Source of the DNA: Terrimonas sp964445775
GTDB lineage: Bacteria; Bacteroidota; Bacteroidia; Chitinophagales; Chitinophagaceae
Direction of reading: 5' to 3'
Length of the DNA: 15,604 nt
Assembly (NCBI GenBank): GCA_964445775.1
Contig: CAYUMH010000107.1
Coordinates: 1-15,604 of the forward strand
The translations under genes were made by a program, and so were the position numbers. Under the pieces are notes generated by a model. That model was not told the DNA's origin. It did not search any database and saw only the letters and a program-made list of their open reading frames with translations. Shown one piece after another: positions 1-8,020 of the stretch. The number at the start of each line of letters is the position of its first letter. The first letter of the stretch is position 1.

Positions 1-1181
1 AGGCCAAAGTCCACATTATGCGCAAACTCGTGTACCATGATACTTTCAAAAGGATAACGTTCGGTGTACCCTGGAATTTTTACAATATTCTCTTCACCAC
101 AGGACATTACCGGTAAAAACTCTGTAGCACCATAACCACGGCCCCTGGCATCCCAGTCGGTGCCGGGCCACCACTCGTTCATCTTCCTGTTCTCTGGTAA
201 GTCCGTTACATTTTCATAAGCGCCTATTACCCCTACACGGAAATTGGCTGTTAACATGGCTGCTTTGGCATCCGGTATCCTGGTCAGCATATGTACCACG
301 ATCTTTTTTGTCTGTACCAATGCCGAATCGGATACAAAACGGGAAGCGACAATCGGGAACCCTTCGGCATCAATATACTTTCTGTAATAGGTATCCAGGT
401 CGCTGATAACGTAGTTAAGCGATTGTTTTAATGTTGCCGGAGGCAGCGTAATGCCAGAAGGGTTAGGGGTGAAGGTCCTGGTTCCCCAGTTTGCCTGCAG
501 TACCGCAAAACCTGCAGCGTCAAATCTTTCCAGTTCATGATAGTCAAACGGAAAGAAGTTATTAGTTGCTAAATAGGCTTCGGTATTTTCAGCAAAATAA
601 TCAGTTACGCTTTTAGACGCATCCGATACCTGGTCTCTTACCAGTTTAATACCATTGGTGCCATATACTTTTTTGTATTTTGCGTTAACACTGCCAAAAT
701 GGGTGGCTAAGCTTGTTTTTGCCTCAGCTGATAAATATTTTGCATAATACTGCCGGGCTAAGTAATTAAACAATAACCCGGGCTGGTTATTCTTTACCTG
801 GTCGTAATAGGCCACTACATTGCCCACTACTACCGAACCGGCATGTTCCCGGTCAGTTGCTTCTTCAAATTTTATAGCGGGGCCATGATCTTCTACCCAC
901 AGCGTATCTTTTGAAAATTTACCTAAAGCAGTACTGCTGACAGTAGCTTCAAACTGTGCCAGGTTTTCTTTGATCAGTTTAATAGCTAACAATGCATTAC
1001 CACCGCGATTGGCTTCATCTTTATGTACAGCCAGGGTCATGCCACCTTCTTTGCTGAAATTATATTTACTGGTGGGTGTTACGGGTTCGGGAGGCGTTAC
1101 CGGAGGGGGATTTGTCTCCTTATCTTTTTTACACGATGACAGTGTCATGAACAACACTGCTAATAAAAGTACAGGTTTCAT
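1..1181 (-). CDS. Secreted lipoprotein with HEFAH metallopeptidase motif (3' end outside window)
   Basis: The reading frame is open from the ATG at 1181 to the window edge, giving 393 codons without a stop. The N-terminus is a lipoprotein signal (MKPVLLLAVLFMTLSSC) with the lipidated cysteine at residue 17, then a Pro/Thr-rich linker and a long soluble region. Just before the cut lies VHEFAHNVD, with HEFAH at residues 384-388: an HExxH zinc-binding and catalytic motif. It follows a segment rich in G, R and C (around ARGRGYGA and MSCGEEN) that I recall from secreted bacterial proteins carrying HEFAH. The third zinc ligand would lie outside the window. An in-frame ATG at 1187 adds two residues; 1181 gives the more typical lipoprotein start. 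Expected location is the cell envelope, anchored by lipid. Its own candidate promoter and the terminator upstream suggest a separate transcription unit. Substrate unknown; it could also be a non-catalytic relative. Confidence 0.8.
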   Translation of the reverse strand, partial: MKPVLLLAVLFMTLSSCKKDKETNPPPVTPPEPVTPTSKYNFSKEGGMTLAVHKDEANRGGNALLAIKLIKENLAQFEATVSSTALGKFSKDTLWVEDHGPAIKFEEATDREHAGSVVVGNVVAYYDQVKNNQPGLLFNYLARQYYAKYLSAEAKTSLATHFGSVNAKYKKVYGTNGIKLVRDQVSDASKSVTDYFAENTEAYLATNNFFPFDYHELERFDAAGFAVLQANWGTRTFTPNPSGITLPPATLKQSLNYVISDLDTYYRKYIDAEGFPIVASRFVSDSALVQTKKIVVHMLTRIPDAKAAMLTANFRVGVIGAYENVTDLPENRKMNEWWPGTDWDARGRGYGATEFLPVMSCGEENIVKIPGYTERYPFESIMVHEFAHNVDFG

Positions 1182-1223
1182 ATACATTAATTTTGGTTCA
1201 GTTTTTAATTAAAATAGTAAGAA

Positions 1224-1231
1224 CAAATCTA
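1224..1231 (-). promoter_or_regulatory. Candidate Bacteroidota -7 box (TAGATTTG) for the HEFAH lipoprotein gene
   Basis: Read on the minus strand the bases are TAGATTTG, an exact fit to the Bacteroidota -7 consensus TAnnTTTG. It lies 42 bp upstream of the ATG at 1181, giving a leader of roughly 35 nt. The region where a -33 TTTG should sit has only a poor match, so the call rests on one box and its position. Confidence 0.4.
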
Positions 1232-1330
1232 TCCGTATTGAAAATGTATATAAGCACTGATATTGGCTATTACTTATCTCATTTTGATATTAACAATAGA
1301 TAAATGGTTATGAAGCCAGCCCGTAAATAC

Positions 1331-1363
1331 AAAAGCTCCTTCGGGTGATCAGAAGGAGCTTTT
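1331..1363 (-). terminator. Hairpin terminator after the DUF5695-like gene
   Basis: AAAAGCTCCTTC (1331-1342) and GAAGGAGCTTTT (1352-1363) are perfect inverted repeats: a 12-bp stem with a 9-nt loop. The outer A/T pairs place a short U run at the 3' side on either strand. It starts 18 bp past the stop codon of the minus-strand gene at 1382, so it most likely ends that transcript and insulates the downstream lipoprotein gene. Confidence 0.8.
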
Positions 1364-1381
1364 GGTGTACAACTATTTAGT

Positions 1382-4129
1382 TTACTTAGTGAGTGAAATA
1401 GTTGTGTTTTTGGTGGCTAATGGAATAGTGTAAACGCCACGTTCTTCTTTATTGTAATTATTAAGTTTATACCTGCTTGCTTCGCCCTTGCTGTTCTCTA
1501 CACGTAAATAAGCAGTAGGGGTAAATTCATTGGCAGGTAACAATGTAGCTTTAATTTCACCTGTTTTTGTATTGTAAGATACTTCGTCAAACTTACCGGC
1601 ATCTAATTGTAACCATACACCAACCGGTGCAATAAATACACGTGATTTACCGGCAGTGGTTACGGTAGTGTTTATCCAGTTTCCTTTTTGCGATAAGTTA
1701 CCGCTAAAGGCCAGCCAACCAAATTCCGGGTGTTGTGTAATGAAAGTGGCGGAGTTAACGGCATAACCATAAAAGCCGGAGCCATAATCGCCGGATATAC
1801 CGTCAATGGCCAGGGTAGAAGGATAAGAGTGAAAAGCGGCCGGACCAAAACCATCCTGGGTGATATTGGCCAAAGCACCTAATGTACCTGCATGACCGGT
1901 GCGTAACAGGTACAGATCATCGGGCTTGTCTTTGTAAGCAGCAATCACAGGGATTGCATTTAAGGCCGAGCCGTAATGGTGCAGCTGCCTTTCAATACGT
2001 GATAGTTTACCGCCATATACAAAGTCCCAGTAACGGCGGGCACTGCCATTGTATCCCCAATGCGGTAAGGTAGGCATATAGGCCAATATGGCGTTTAAGG
2101 TTACAGCTGCTTTATCATCGTAACCAAAATAACTTGACCACAGGTATACTTCTTCCTGGCCCGTGGAGTCCCAGGGCATTTCACTGCCGAAGGGATAGTT
2201 AAGGGTGCGCCAGTGATCGGCCCTTTTGCGCATGGCCGTTTCCAGTTCCATGGCCTGGTAGCTTAACCCTTCGCGTTTCAGGTCTTTTAAAATATATACA
2301 AATATGGAACCTTCCATTTGTCCGAACTGCGCATAATAGGGCGCTAAACGTACCATGGCTATTGCTGTCTGGAAAGCATCTTCCAGGTATTTCTTCCATT
2401 CATGTTCAGTTACCAGGCCTTTGTAATTACGGGCCAGCCGGTACATTACCCAATGGGCAGCTGCCACATGCGGGTAATTATATGAGCGGCCTACATTGTT
2501 GGCTTCTTTCTTTGGCCATGCCGACCATACTTTCCAGTTCAGTGAAGTATCGTAAGTTCCTTTTGGCATTGAGTCGGGCTCATAATAAAATAAACTTTTT
2601 ACTACACCATATTTTTTGGGGCCTTCGGTAAGTTGTATCCGTCCCGACAGGGTTTCATGCACAAAACGTTTCAGTTTATCAATCTCTTTGCTATCGGGTT
2701 GCACATACTGTTTCATCATGGCCGCTAACCAGCTGGCAGCGCCTGCTTCATCGCTTAAGCCGGCAAACCAGGCACGGTTCTCCTGGGTAACCACGGCTTT
2801 TTTATCATAATCATAAGTGATAACCGATGGAGCTCTTTTAAATGCATCCTGCTTGTTATCGTACCATTGTTCAGTAGTTAAAAAATTACCCAGGTCGCTT
2901 ACGGTCTCTGCCTCTGATTTAATCACTTTATAATTGATGGTTTGTGTAAGGCCGTCAGCATAGGTAACAGTAACACGGGCCCTTCCCCAGGTATTGCCGG
3001 TAATATGATAAGTGGCCCATCCGTTCGGTGTAGCTTTTCCCTTTGTTATCTGCAGGGCATTGGCCGGTTCTGCTGTAATGGTTTTAACTGCTTTGTTATA
3101 TTTAAGCTGTAACCGGGCACTTACATTTGCAGGTATTACATAACCCGGTAAGCCTACGGCTACGGGCCGGTTATAGTTCAGTAAAGTTTGCTCTATGGCT
3201 TTAATGGAAGGCGATAATACAAATTTCAGTGCGTAGGACTTTTGCTGACCAGGGGCAAGTGTAACGGAGGTAGGTATATTCCAGGGGTCTGCGTTTTTCC
3301 ATTCTTTGTCAGCAAAAGCTTTACTGTGTATCAGCCATTCATGAAAACCTTCAAACACAATACCTCTCGGACTAGGATCATCATTTAACGGGTTATAGGC
3401 TTCAAATGAAGCGTTTTCACCGGGTAAAACCAGCAGGCTTACACCTTTACCATGTAAACGGTTTACCTGTAAATATCCGGCATCTTTACCAATATAGGGG
3501 TCAAAAAAAACATTGTGTTTATGTGCCTGGTCCAGGTTTTTACCTTCCAGTATATTATTAAAGATCATCGGAATGCCCAATGCGCCTATCTCAACCGGCT
3601 CATTGGTTTTATTGGTTAATTCAAACCGTAACTGGATGCCGTTATTTATTTTTTCCCAGTAGCGTTTAATGGTTACCGGGCTTTTTTCATCAATGGTATT
3701 CGAAAGATCTGCCGCCGCCAGTACATTGCCCGAAGCCGGTAGCGCCTGTACAATATTTCTTTTTTTGGCACTGGATAATTTCAGCCATTCATGGCTGCCG
3801 CTTGTTTTCACCTGCAGGTTAATATCACCCAGGTGGTAAAGCCCGTCTTTATCCCTTCCTTTTAAACGGTCCGAAGGCGTATAGTCAAAATCCTTTTCTG
3901 TATTCAGCACCAGGCCGGCTGCTGTCTGCGACCCGTTCACCAGTTTTAAAATAAAGGAACCGTTGGTGTACTCCTGTATGCCTTTATCAAGACCCAGGGT
4001 AGAAGGGCGTGCTGCAATTCTGTCCCAGGGCGATTGCTGTTGCTGGGCCAGTACCGGTGTGGTACTATGTAACGTTATACCCAGTAATAAACCGGCAATT
4101 CCACCGGCCGTGATTCTTTTTTGTATCAT
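1382..4129 (-). CDS. Large secreted protein, DUF5695-like, possible glycosidase or lyase
   Basis: The protein has 915 residues. I chose the ATG at 4129 because it places a signal peptide at the N-terminus (hydrophobic stretch at residues 8-20, likely cleavage after A28 in PVLAQ). The longer frame from 4252 would bury that signal behind 41 charged residues. The rest shows a beta-rich N-terminal part (about 30-320), an Ig-like segment (about 330-430), a helix-rich region resembling an alpha/alpha toroid (about 430-800), and a C-terminal beta segment. Conserved-looking acidic motifs in the toroid are MPWDSTGQEE (651-660) and DGISGDYGSG (aspartate 781). There is no cysteine anywhere, as is common for exported proteins. 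From memory it resembles DUF5695 proteins of Bacteroidota, which lack a settled function; toroid plus beta-sandwich layouts are typical of glycoside hydrolases and polysaccharide lyases. It diverges from the SusC/SusD operon, which suggests co-regulation. Activity is an inference. Confidence 0.75.
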   Translation of the reverse strand: MIQKRITAGGIAGLLLGITLHSTTPVLAQQQQSPWDRIAARPSTLGLDKGIQEYTNGSFILKLVNGSQTAAGLVLNTEKDFDYTPSDRLKGRDKDGLYHLGDINLQVKTSGSHEWLKLSSAKKRNIVQALPASGNVLAAADLSNTIDEKSPVTIKRYWEKINNGIQLRFELTNKTNEPVEIGALGIPMIFNNILEGKNLDQAHKHNVFFDPYIGKDAGYLQVNRLHGKGVSLLVLPGENASFEAYNPLNDDPSPRGIVFEGFHEWLIHSKAFADKEWKNADPWNIPTSVTLAPGQQKSYALKFVLSPSIKAIEQTLLNYNRPVAVGLPGYVIPANVSARLQLKYNKAVKTITAEPANALQITKGKATPNGWATYHITGNTWGRARVTVTYADGLTQTINYKVIKSEAETVSDLGNFLTTEQWYDNKQDAFKRAPSVITYDYDKKAVVTQENRAWFAGLSDEAGAASWLAAMMKQYVQPDSKEIDKLKRFVHETLSGRIQLTEGPKKYGVVKSLFYYEPDSMPKGTYDTSLNWKVWSAWPKKEANNVGRSYNYPHVAAAHWVMYRLARNYKGLVTEHEWKKYLEDAFQTAIAMVRLAPYYAQFGQMEGSIFVYILKDLKREGLSYQAMELETAMRKRADHWRTLNYPFGSEMPWDSTGQEEVYLWSSYFGYDDKAAVTLNAILAYMPTLPHWGYNGSARRYWDFVYGGKLSRIERQLHHYGSALNAIPVIAAYKDKPDDLYLLRTGHAGTLGALANITQDGFGPAAFHSYPSTLAIDGISGDYGSGFYGYAVNSATFITQHPEFGWLAFSGNLSQKGNWINTTVTTAGKSRVFIAPVGVWLQLDAGKFDEVSYNTKTGEIKATLLPANEFTPTAYLRVENSKGEASRYKLNNYNKEERGVYTIPLATKNTTISLTK

Positions 4130-4236
4130 GGTTGTTATATATTCTGAACTTGAAATGTTAAGCGAACTATGTTTGGTTAATATTTTAAACTTTTTCTTTG
4201 GGGCTCTCAACTGTATATCGCTATGCAGCTGCAGTT

Positions 4237-4312
4237 CCCCGCCCGGCTCCAATCTTTATGCTTCCCTCCCGCACTGCTACCCGCCGCATAAAGGATTTTC
4301 ACCTAAGCGGGG
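4237..4312 (-). other. GC-rich nested inverted repeat, possible structured leader RNA
   Basis: An outer pair, CCCCGC (4237-4242) with GCGGGG (4307-4312), encloses an inner pair, AATCTTTATGC (4251-4261) with GCATAAAGGATT (4286-4297), which matches over 11 of 12 positions with one bulged base. The 24-nt inner loop is C-rich on the plus strand and G-rich on the minus strand (runs GG, GGG, GGG, GGG). On the minus strand it lies 108-183 nt upstream of the DUF5695-like start codon, so it could fold in that gene's leader if transcription starts above 4312. The minus strand also reads GGTGAAAATCC, then GGGAAG, then AGCCGG, in the order of cobalamin-riboswitch boxes, but spacing and other parts do not fit. 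Nature unknown. Confidence 0.4.
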
Positions 4313-4408
4313 CAGCCCTTGGGCCTGGTCAAATGTTTTTGTGATAACAATATTCACCGGAGTGATCAATTAACAGCATAGCACATCTGCAAATATTGCT
4401 ATCTGTCC

Positions 4409-4426
4409 TGGTAATTATGGTAATTA
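4409..4426. repeat. Tandem 9-mer TGGTAATTA x2
   Basis: TGGTAATTA occurs twice back to back (4409-4417 and 4418-4426). Each copy holds the palindromic core TAATTA. It lies 180 bp upstream of the candidate -7 box of the SusC operon, in the divergent control region, so it could be a protein-binding site. AT-rich sequence makes such repeats less rare, hence modest confidence in function; the repeat itself is certain. Confidence 0.5.
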
Positions 4427-4452
4427 AAGAAAAGAAAGAGAGGTGTTGTCAG

Positions 4453-4717
4453 GTTGAAGTCTATAGTGCAATAAAGATAGGAATAGAATCACGGAAAAAA
4501 GCTGTAAAACGCCATTTTATTTCAGGGTGAACAAATGTTTAAATAACAGTTAATTTTTGCTTTTTACTGAGCAAAATCCGGTTAATGATGTGTTAAAACC
4601 AGTTCTATATTTGTTTGCGTCATATGAAAGTCTTGATAGTTATTGGTTCTACAGGTGAATAATAAAGAACAGGGAAGGTTAAGGTTAGAAATTAAGGTAG
4701 CTGTTGATGTCTATAGT
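4453..4717 (+). repeat. Dispersed 15-mer GTTGAwGTCTATAGT, two copies 250 bp apart
   Basis: Copies at 4453-4467 and 4703-4717 differ at one position only (A or T at the sixth base). One lies upstream of the candidate promoter and one inside the long SusC leader. Same orientation and divergent-region location make an operator pair possible; no known regulator motif is recognised. Confidence 0.45.
4606..4613 (+). promoter_or_regulatory. Candidate -7 box (TATATTTG) of the SusC/SusD operon
   Basis: TATATTTG matches the Bacteroidota -7 consensus TAnnTTTG exactly. It faces the SusC gene and would give a leader of about 250 nt. The -33 region (around 4581-4587, GTTAATG) is a poor match to TTTG. A single box in AT-rich DNA can arise by chance, so this is a candidate only. 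Confidence 0.35.
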
Positions 4718-4868
4718 AATGATTGATGTGCCTGCAACGAAATCATTTTAATTAACAATCACAAAAAACTGATAATGCCTGCTAAATAAAAATACAACTG
4801 CAATACTCACAGGTCTTTTGGCCATATTTTTTTATACCAACATTTATTCACTAACTACAAAACAACTT

Positions 4869-7800
4869 ATGAGATATTTACTGCTATCTCTTATTGGGCT
4901 CATTTTTACGGTCTCGGCTGTTGCACAAACAGTAACCGGGACGGTAAATGATGATAAGGGCTTGCCTCTTGATGGGGTAACCGTATCGGTTAAGGGTACC
5001 AAAGTATCCACATCTACAAACGACAAAGGTAAATTCAGCATTGTAGCGGCAGCGACTGCTACGCTGGAGTTTACAAATATTGGTTATGAAACAAAGGTAG
5101 TACCTGTTAATAACCAGACTGACCTGACCGTACAACTTACCGTAACTGATAGCCGTATGGATGAAGTGGTGGTTATTGGTTACCAGAAGGTGATCAGGAA
5201 AAAAAATACCGCTGCTGTTTCCAGTATTTCCGGTAAGGAAATTGCCAACCTGCCTGCGGCCAGTTTTGACCAGCTGATGCAGGGCCGTTTAGCCGGTGTA
5301 AACGTTCAGAACTTTACCGGTGAGCCGGGCGCATCGCCATCTGTACAGGTAAGGGGTACTACTTCTATCAGCAGGGATTATGATGGTAATGTTATTATCA
5401 ATCAGCCCTTATATGTGGTGGATGGTATTCCACAGCCGGCACAGGATAACTATTCGCCTGGTCAGGGAACCGGTACCAACTTTATTGCCGGCATTAACCC
5501 GCAGGATATTGAAAGTATCGACGTTTTACGTGATGCCTCCGCTGCTGCTATTTATGGTTCCAGGGCGGCAAATGGCGTAATCTTAATTACAACAAAAAGA
5601 GGGCAGAACACAGCGCCAAAAGTTAACCTGTCCTTTTTCACAGGTTTTACGCAAAGGCCTGAACTGCGTAACACTACTTTAGGCGTAACAGAAAGAAGGC
5701 AGAAAATGGCATTATTAAATGACCTGTATGCAACCAGCAGGCTGGATAATAACCAGATGCGTAATATGCCTATTCTGTTAACGGACAGTCTTAACCCCGC
5801 CTTTAACGGTAATACCGACTGGCAGGATATGTTTTACAGGGTGGGCCGTATTAACAATGCCGATTTAAGTTTAAGCGGTGGCGGCGCAGGTGGTATGAAC
5901 TACCGTTTCAGCACCGGTTATTATAATGAAGAAGGTATTGTAAGGGCTACAGGCTTTACACGTTACTCTTTACGTTTAAACTTAATGGCCAAAGCCTTAA
6001 ATCAAAAATTAAGTATCAATCCTATTATCGCTTATTCCCGTACCGACAGGTCCAGGGGTAACGGCGGTGCAGTTGGTTTAAATGCTACCAATATGCCATC
6101 GTCACTGTTTAACCTTGACCCGGTGAGAAAGGAGTTTATGCTGGGCGCTTACGATAAAAACCTTGACCAGAACCAAAACGGTCAGTTAAGTGTGAACCTG
6201 AACCTGGGACTTGAATTTACCAAGCACCTGAACTTCATGTCACAATCATCTTATATTGTTACAAACAGCCGGAGAGATCAAAGCCGCAGCAGTGCTTTAA
6301 ATGGAGGAGCTGGTAACTCTGCCAGCTCATTTGCTGATGTCTCCATAAGTACCCGTACCTCTAACTTCTTGACGTATAGTAATGAATTCGGTAAGCACAA
6401 TGTAACTGGCATGGCAGGTATGGATATTGAATACAACCAGTATAAACCAATTTCTGTTAGTGGTTATGGCGGTGTTTCCGACCAGATACAGGTAGTTGAC
6501 GGTTTCATCAGGCAAAATATGAGTGGCGGAACTGATTACCAGGCTTATGGTATGGTATCTTATTATGGCCGTTTGGTGTATGATTATGATAGCCGTTACA
6601 TGCTTTCTGCGGTAATAAGAAGAGATGGATCGTCACGCTTTGGTACAAACAACCAGTGGGGTAATTTTCCCTCTGCTTCAGCAGGCTGGTTAATTTCCGA
6701 AGAGTCTTTTATGAAGGATAAGCTTTCTGCTTTAACCTTATTAAAACTCAGAGGTAGTTATGGTACTTCCGGTAAATTACCCGGGTTGAATTACCTGGCT
6801 TATAATCTTTATAGTGTAAATGCGGGAGGCTACCTGGGTAGCGATGCGGCTTCTTATAACGGTGTACCTGCCATCATGCCCAACTTTAACAATGGGGTGG
6901 CACAACCTAATATCAGCTGGGAAAAAGCAAAAGAGTGGAACGTAGGATTGGAAGCAGAGTTTTTAAATGGTAAGTACCAGGTAATGTTTGATGTTTATAA
7001 CCGTGAGGGATCCAAGATCTTCATGGATGTATTATTGCCTTTAACCACCGGTTATAATGTAGCAAAAACCAACTCCATTGGTATGCGTAACTATGGTGCC
7101 GAGCTGGTACTTGCTGCTTCACCACTTAAACGTGACGCAGCCATCAACTGGTTTAGCCGCCTGAACGTATCGTTAAACAGGAACCAGGTAACGGCATTGC
7201 CTAACTCAGGCCGTGATATTATTTTCTCAGCAGGTTCTTTTGATAAAACACATATACTAACGGTAGGCCGCCCGGTTAATACGTTTTACATGTACCAGAC
7301 AAGAGGCATATTCTCTACTGTAAATGATATTCCGGTTAACCCGCTTACGGGTGAAAGACTGGGTGTACCCGGTGAATACAAAGCGGGTGATATGTGGTTT
7401 GTTGACCTGGATGGTGACTACCTGATCAATCCTTTTGAAACGGATGTTAATCCTGATAAATTACCCCACGGTGATCCTAACCCCAGGTTTACCGGTGGCT
7501 GGACCAATAACTTTACCTACAAAAATTTCTCATTAGGTATTTTTACCACCTTCCTTTTCGGACGTGATGTATTGAACACCTTTGATTCGGATATATTTGA
7601 AAACGTGGCCGGCAGTGGCGATATGGCTTTGTTTGCCCGTTTATCAACACCCGACTTCAGCAAAATAAATATGTGGCGCAAACCGGGCGACAGGGCCGAT
7701 TTCCCTGCTTACCCGATGAACTCTTACCGTTATTATTATGTACGCGGTCAAACTTTCTGGTTAGAAAGCGGCAATTATGTACGTATAAAAAGTATTAACC

Positions 7801-8003
7801 TTTCTTACGATTTACCTAGAAAAATAATAGACAAATGGAAATTAGGACAGGCCCGTATTTACGGCGTGTTGGATAATGTGTTAATGTTCCAGAAATCTGA
7901 TCGCCTGCCGGATGCGGAAGCAGTAGATTATTACGGACAATACTCAGGCGGAGGCTATCCGATTCCTAAAAAATTCACAATTGGTGTGCAACTACAATTT
8001 TAA
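4869..8003 (+). CDS. SusC/RagA-family TonB-linked outer-membrane transporter
   Basis: The protein has 1044 residues, normal for SusC. The ATG at 4869 gives a signal peptide (MRYLLLSLIGLIFTVSAVAQ); the frame also runs back to a TTG at 4818, which would add 17 residues ahead of the signal and is unlikely. After cleavage comes a carboxypeptidase-regulatory-like beta domain (TVTGTVND, about 21-95), then the DEVVVIGY segment (98-105) typical of SusC proteins, the plug domain (about 107-245) with ESIDVLRDASAAAIYGSRA starting at residue 215, and a beta barrel ending in an aromatic residue (GVQLQF). No secretin/TonB N-terminal (STN) domain is present, so signalling through a FecR-type anti-sigma factor is not expected. 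Known role of the family: TonB-driven uptake of oligosaccharides or peptides with a SusD lid. First gene of a four-gene operon. Substrate is not deducible. Confidence 0.96.
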   Translation: MRYLLLSLIGLIFTVSAVAQTVTGTVNDDKGLPLDGVTVSVKGTKVSTSTNDKGKFSIVAAATATLEFTNIGYETKVVPVNNQTDLTVQLTVTDSRMDEVVVIGYQKVIRKKNTAAVSSISGKEIANLPAASFDQLMQGRLAGVNVQNFTGEPGASPSVQVRGTTSISRDYDGNVIINQPLYVVDGIPQPAQDNYSPGQGTGTNFIAGINPQDIESIDVLRDASAAAIYGSRAANGVILITTKRGQNTAPKVNLSFFTGFTQRPELRNTTLGVTERRQKMALLNDLYATSRLDNNQMRNMPILLTDSLNPAFNGNTDWQDMFYRVGRINNADLSLSGGGAGGMNYRFSTGYYNEEGIVRATGFTRYSLRLNLMAKALNQKLSINPIIAYSRTDRSRGNGGAVGLNATNMPSSLFNLDPVRKEFMLGAYDKNLDQNQNGQLSVNLNLGLEFTKHLNFMSQSSYIVTNSRRDQSRSSALNGGAGNSASSFADVSISTRTSNFLTYSNEFGKHNVTGMAGMDIEYNQYKPISVSGYGGVSDQIQVVDGFIRQNMSGGTDYQAYGMVSYYGRLVYDYDSRYMLSAVIRRDGSSRFGTNNQWGNFPSASAGWLISEESFMKDKLSALTLLKLRGSYGTSGKLPGLNYLAYNLYSVNAGGYLGSDAASYNGVPAIMPNFNNGVAQPNISWEKAKEWNVGLEAEFLNGKYQVMFDVYNREGSKIFMDVLLPLTTGYNVAKTNSIGMRNYGAELVLAASPLKRDAAINWFSRLNVSLNRNQVTALPNSGRDIIFSAGSFDKTHILTVGRPVNTFYMYQTRGIFSTVNDIPVNPLTGERLGVPGEYKAGDMWFVDLDGDYLINPFETDVNPDKLPHGDPNPRFTGGWTNNFTYKNFSLGIFTTFLFGRDVLNTFDSDIFENVAGSGDMALFARLSTPDFSKINMWRKPGDRADFPAYPMNSYRYYYVRGQTFWLESGNYVRIKSINLSYDLPRKIIDKWKLGQARIYGVLDNVLMFQKSDRLPDAEAVDYYGQYSGGGYPIPKKFTIGVQLQF

Positions 8004-8020
8004 CAAGTGAAACTAAGTTT

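Larger units (their letters stand above)
4130..4868. other. Divergent intergenic region between DUF5695-like and SusC-like genes
   Basis: No credible gene was found in these 739 bp. Frames that cross it begin at alternative starts of the flanking genes or are short shadows. The region is AT-rich except for an island at about 4231-4325. It holds, in order, a GC-rich nested inverted repeat, a tandem 9-mer, two copies of a 15-mer exactly 250 bp apart, and a TATATTTG box facing the SusC gene. I found no TAnnTTTG box facing the DUF5695-like gene. The size and content fit a shared control region for the two arms of the locus. Confidence 0.6.

Noticed and set aside
970..1212. 80-codon plus-strand open frame
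   Set aside because: It is antisense to the HEFAH lipoprotein gene, whose signal peptide and domain motifs are convincing.
4130..4252. 41-residue N-terminal extension of the DUF5695-like gene
   Set aside because: The extension is charged and would sit ahead of a clear signal peptide beginning at the ATG at 4129.
4231..4325. Cobalamin riboswitch on the minus strand
   Set aside because: GGTGAAAATCC and GGGAAG-like boxes are present, but the core is only about 75 nt, the CCCGCxxCTGT and GCCACTG elements are missing, and the following gene is not a B12-related gene. Kept only as an unexplained structured element.
3963..4373. 136-codon plus-strand open frame
   Set aside because: It overlaps the 5' end of the DUF5695-like gene on the opposite strand, shows no family resemblance and has an atypical Cys-rich composition typical of a shadow frame.
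4624..4662. 12-codon leader peptide (MKVLIVIGSTGE) in the SusC leader
   Set aside because: No ribosome-binding feature, no regulatory amino-acid run and no attenuator hairpin was seen next to it; short frames like this are expected by chance.
4818..4868. TTG start 17 codons upstream for the SusC gene
   Set aside because: The ATG at 4869 directly begins a standard signal peptide; the upstream codons would displace it.
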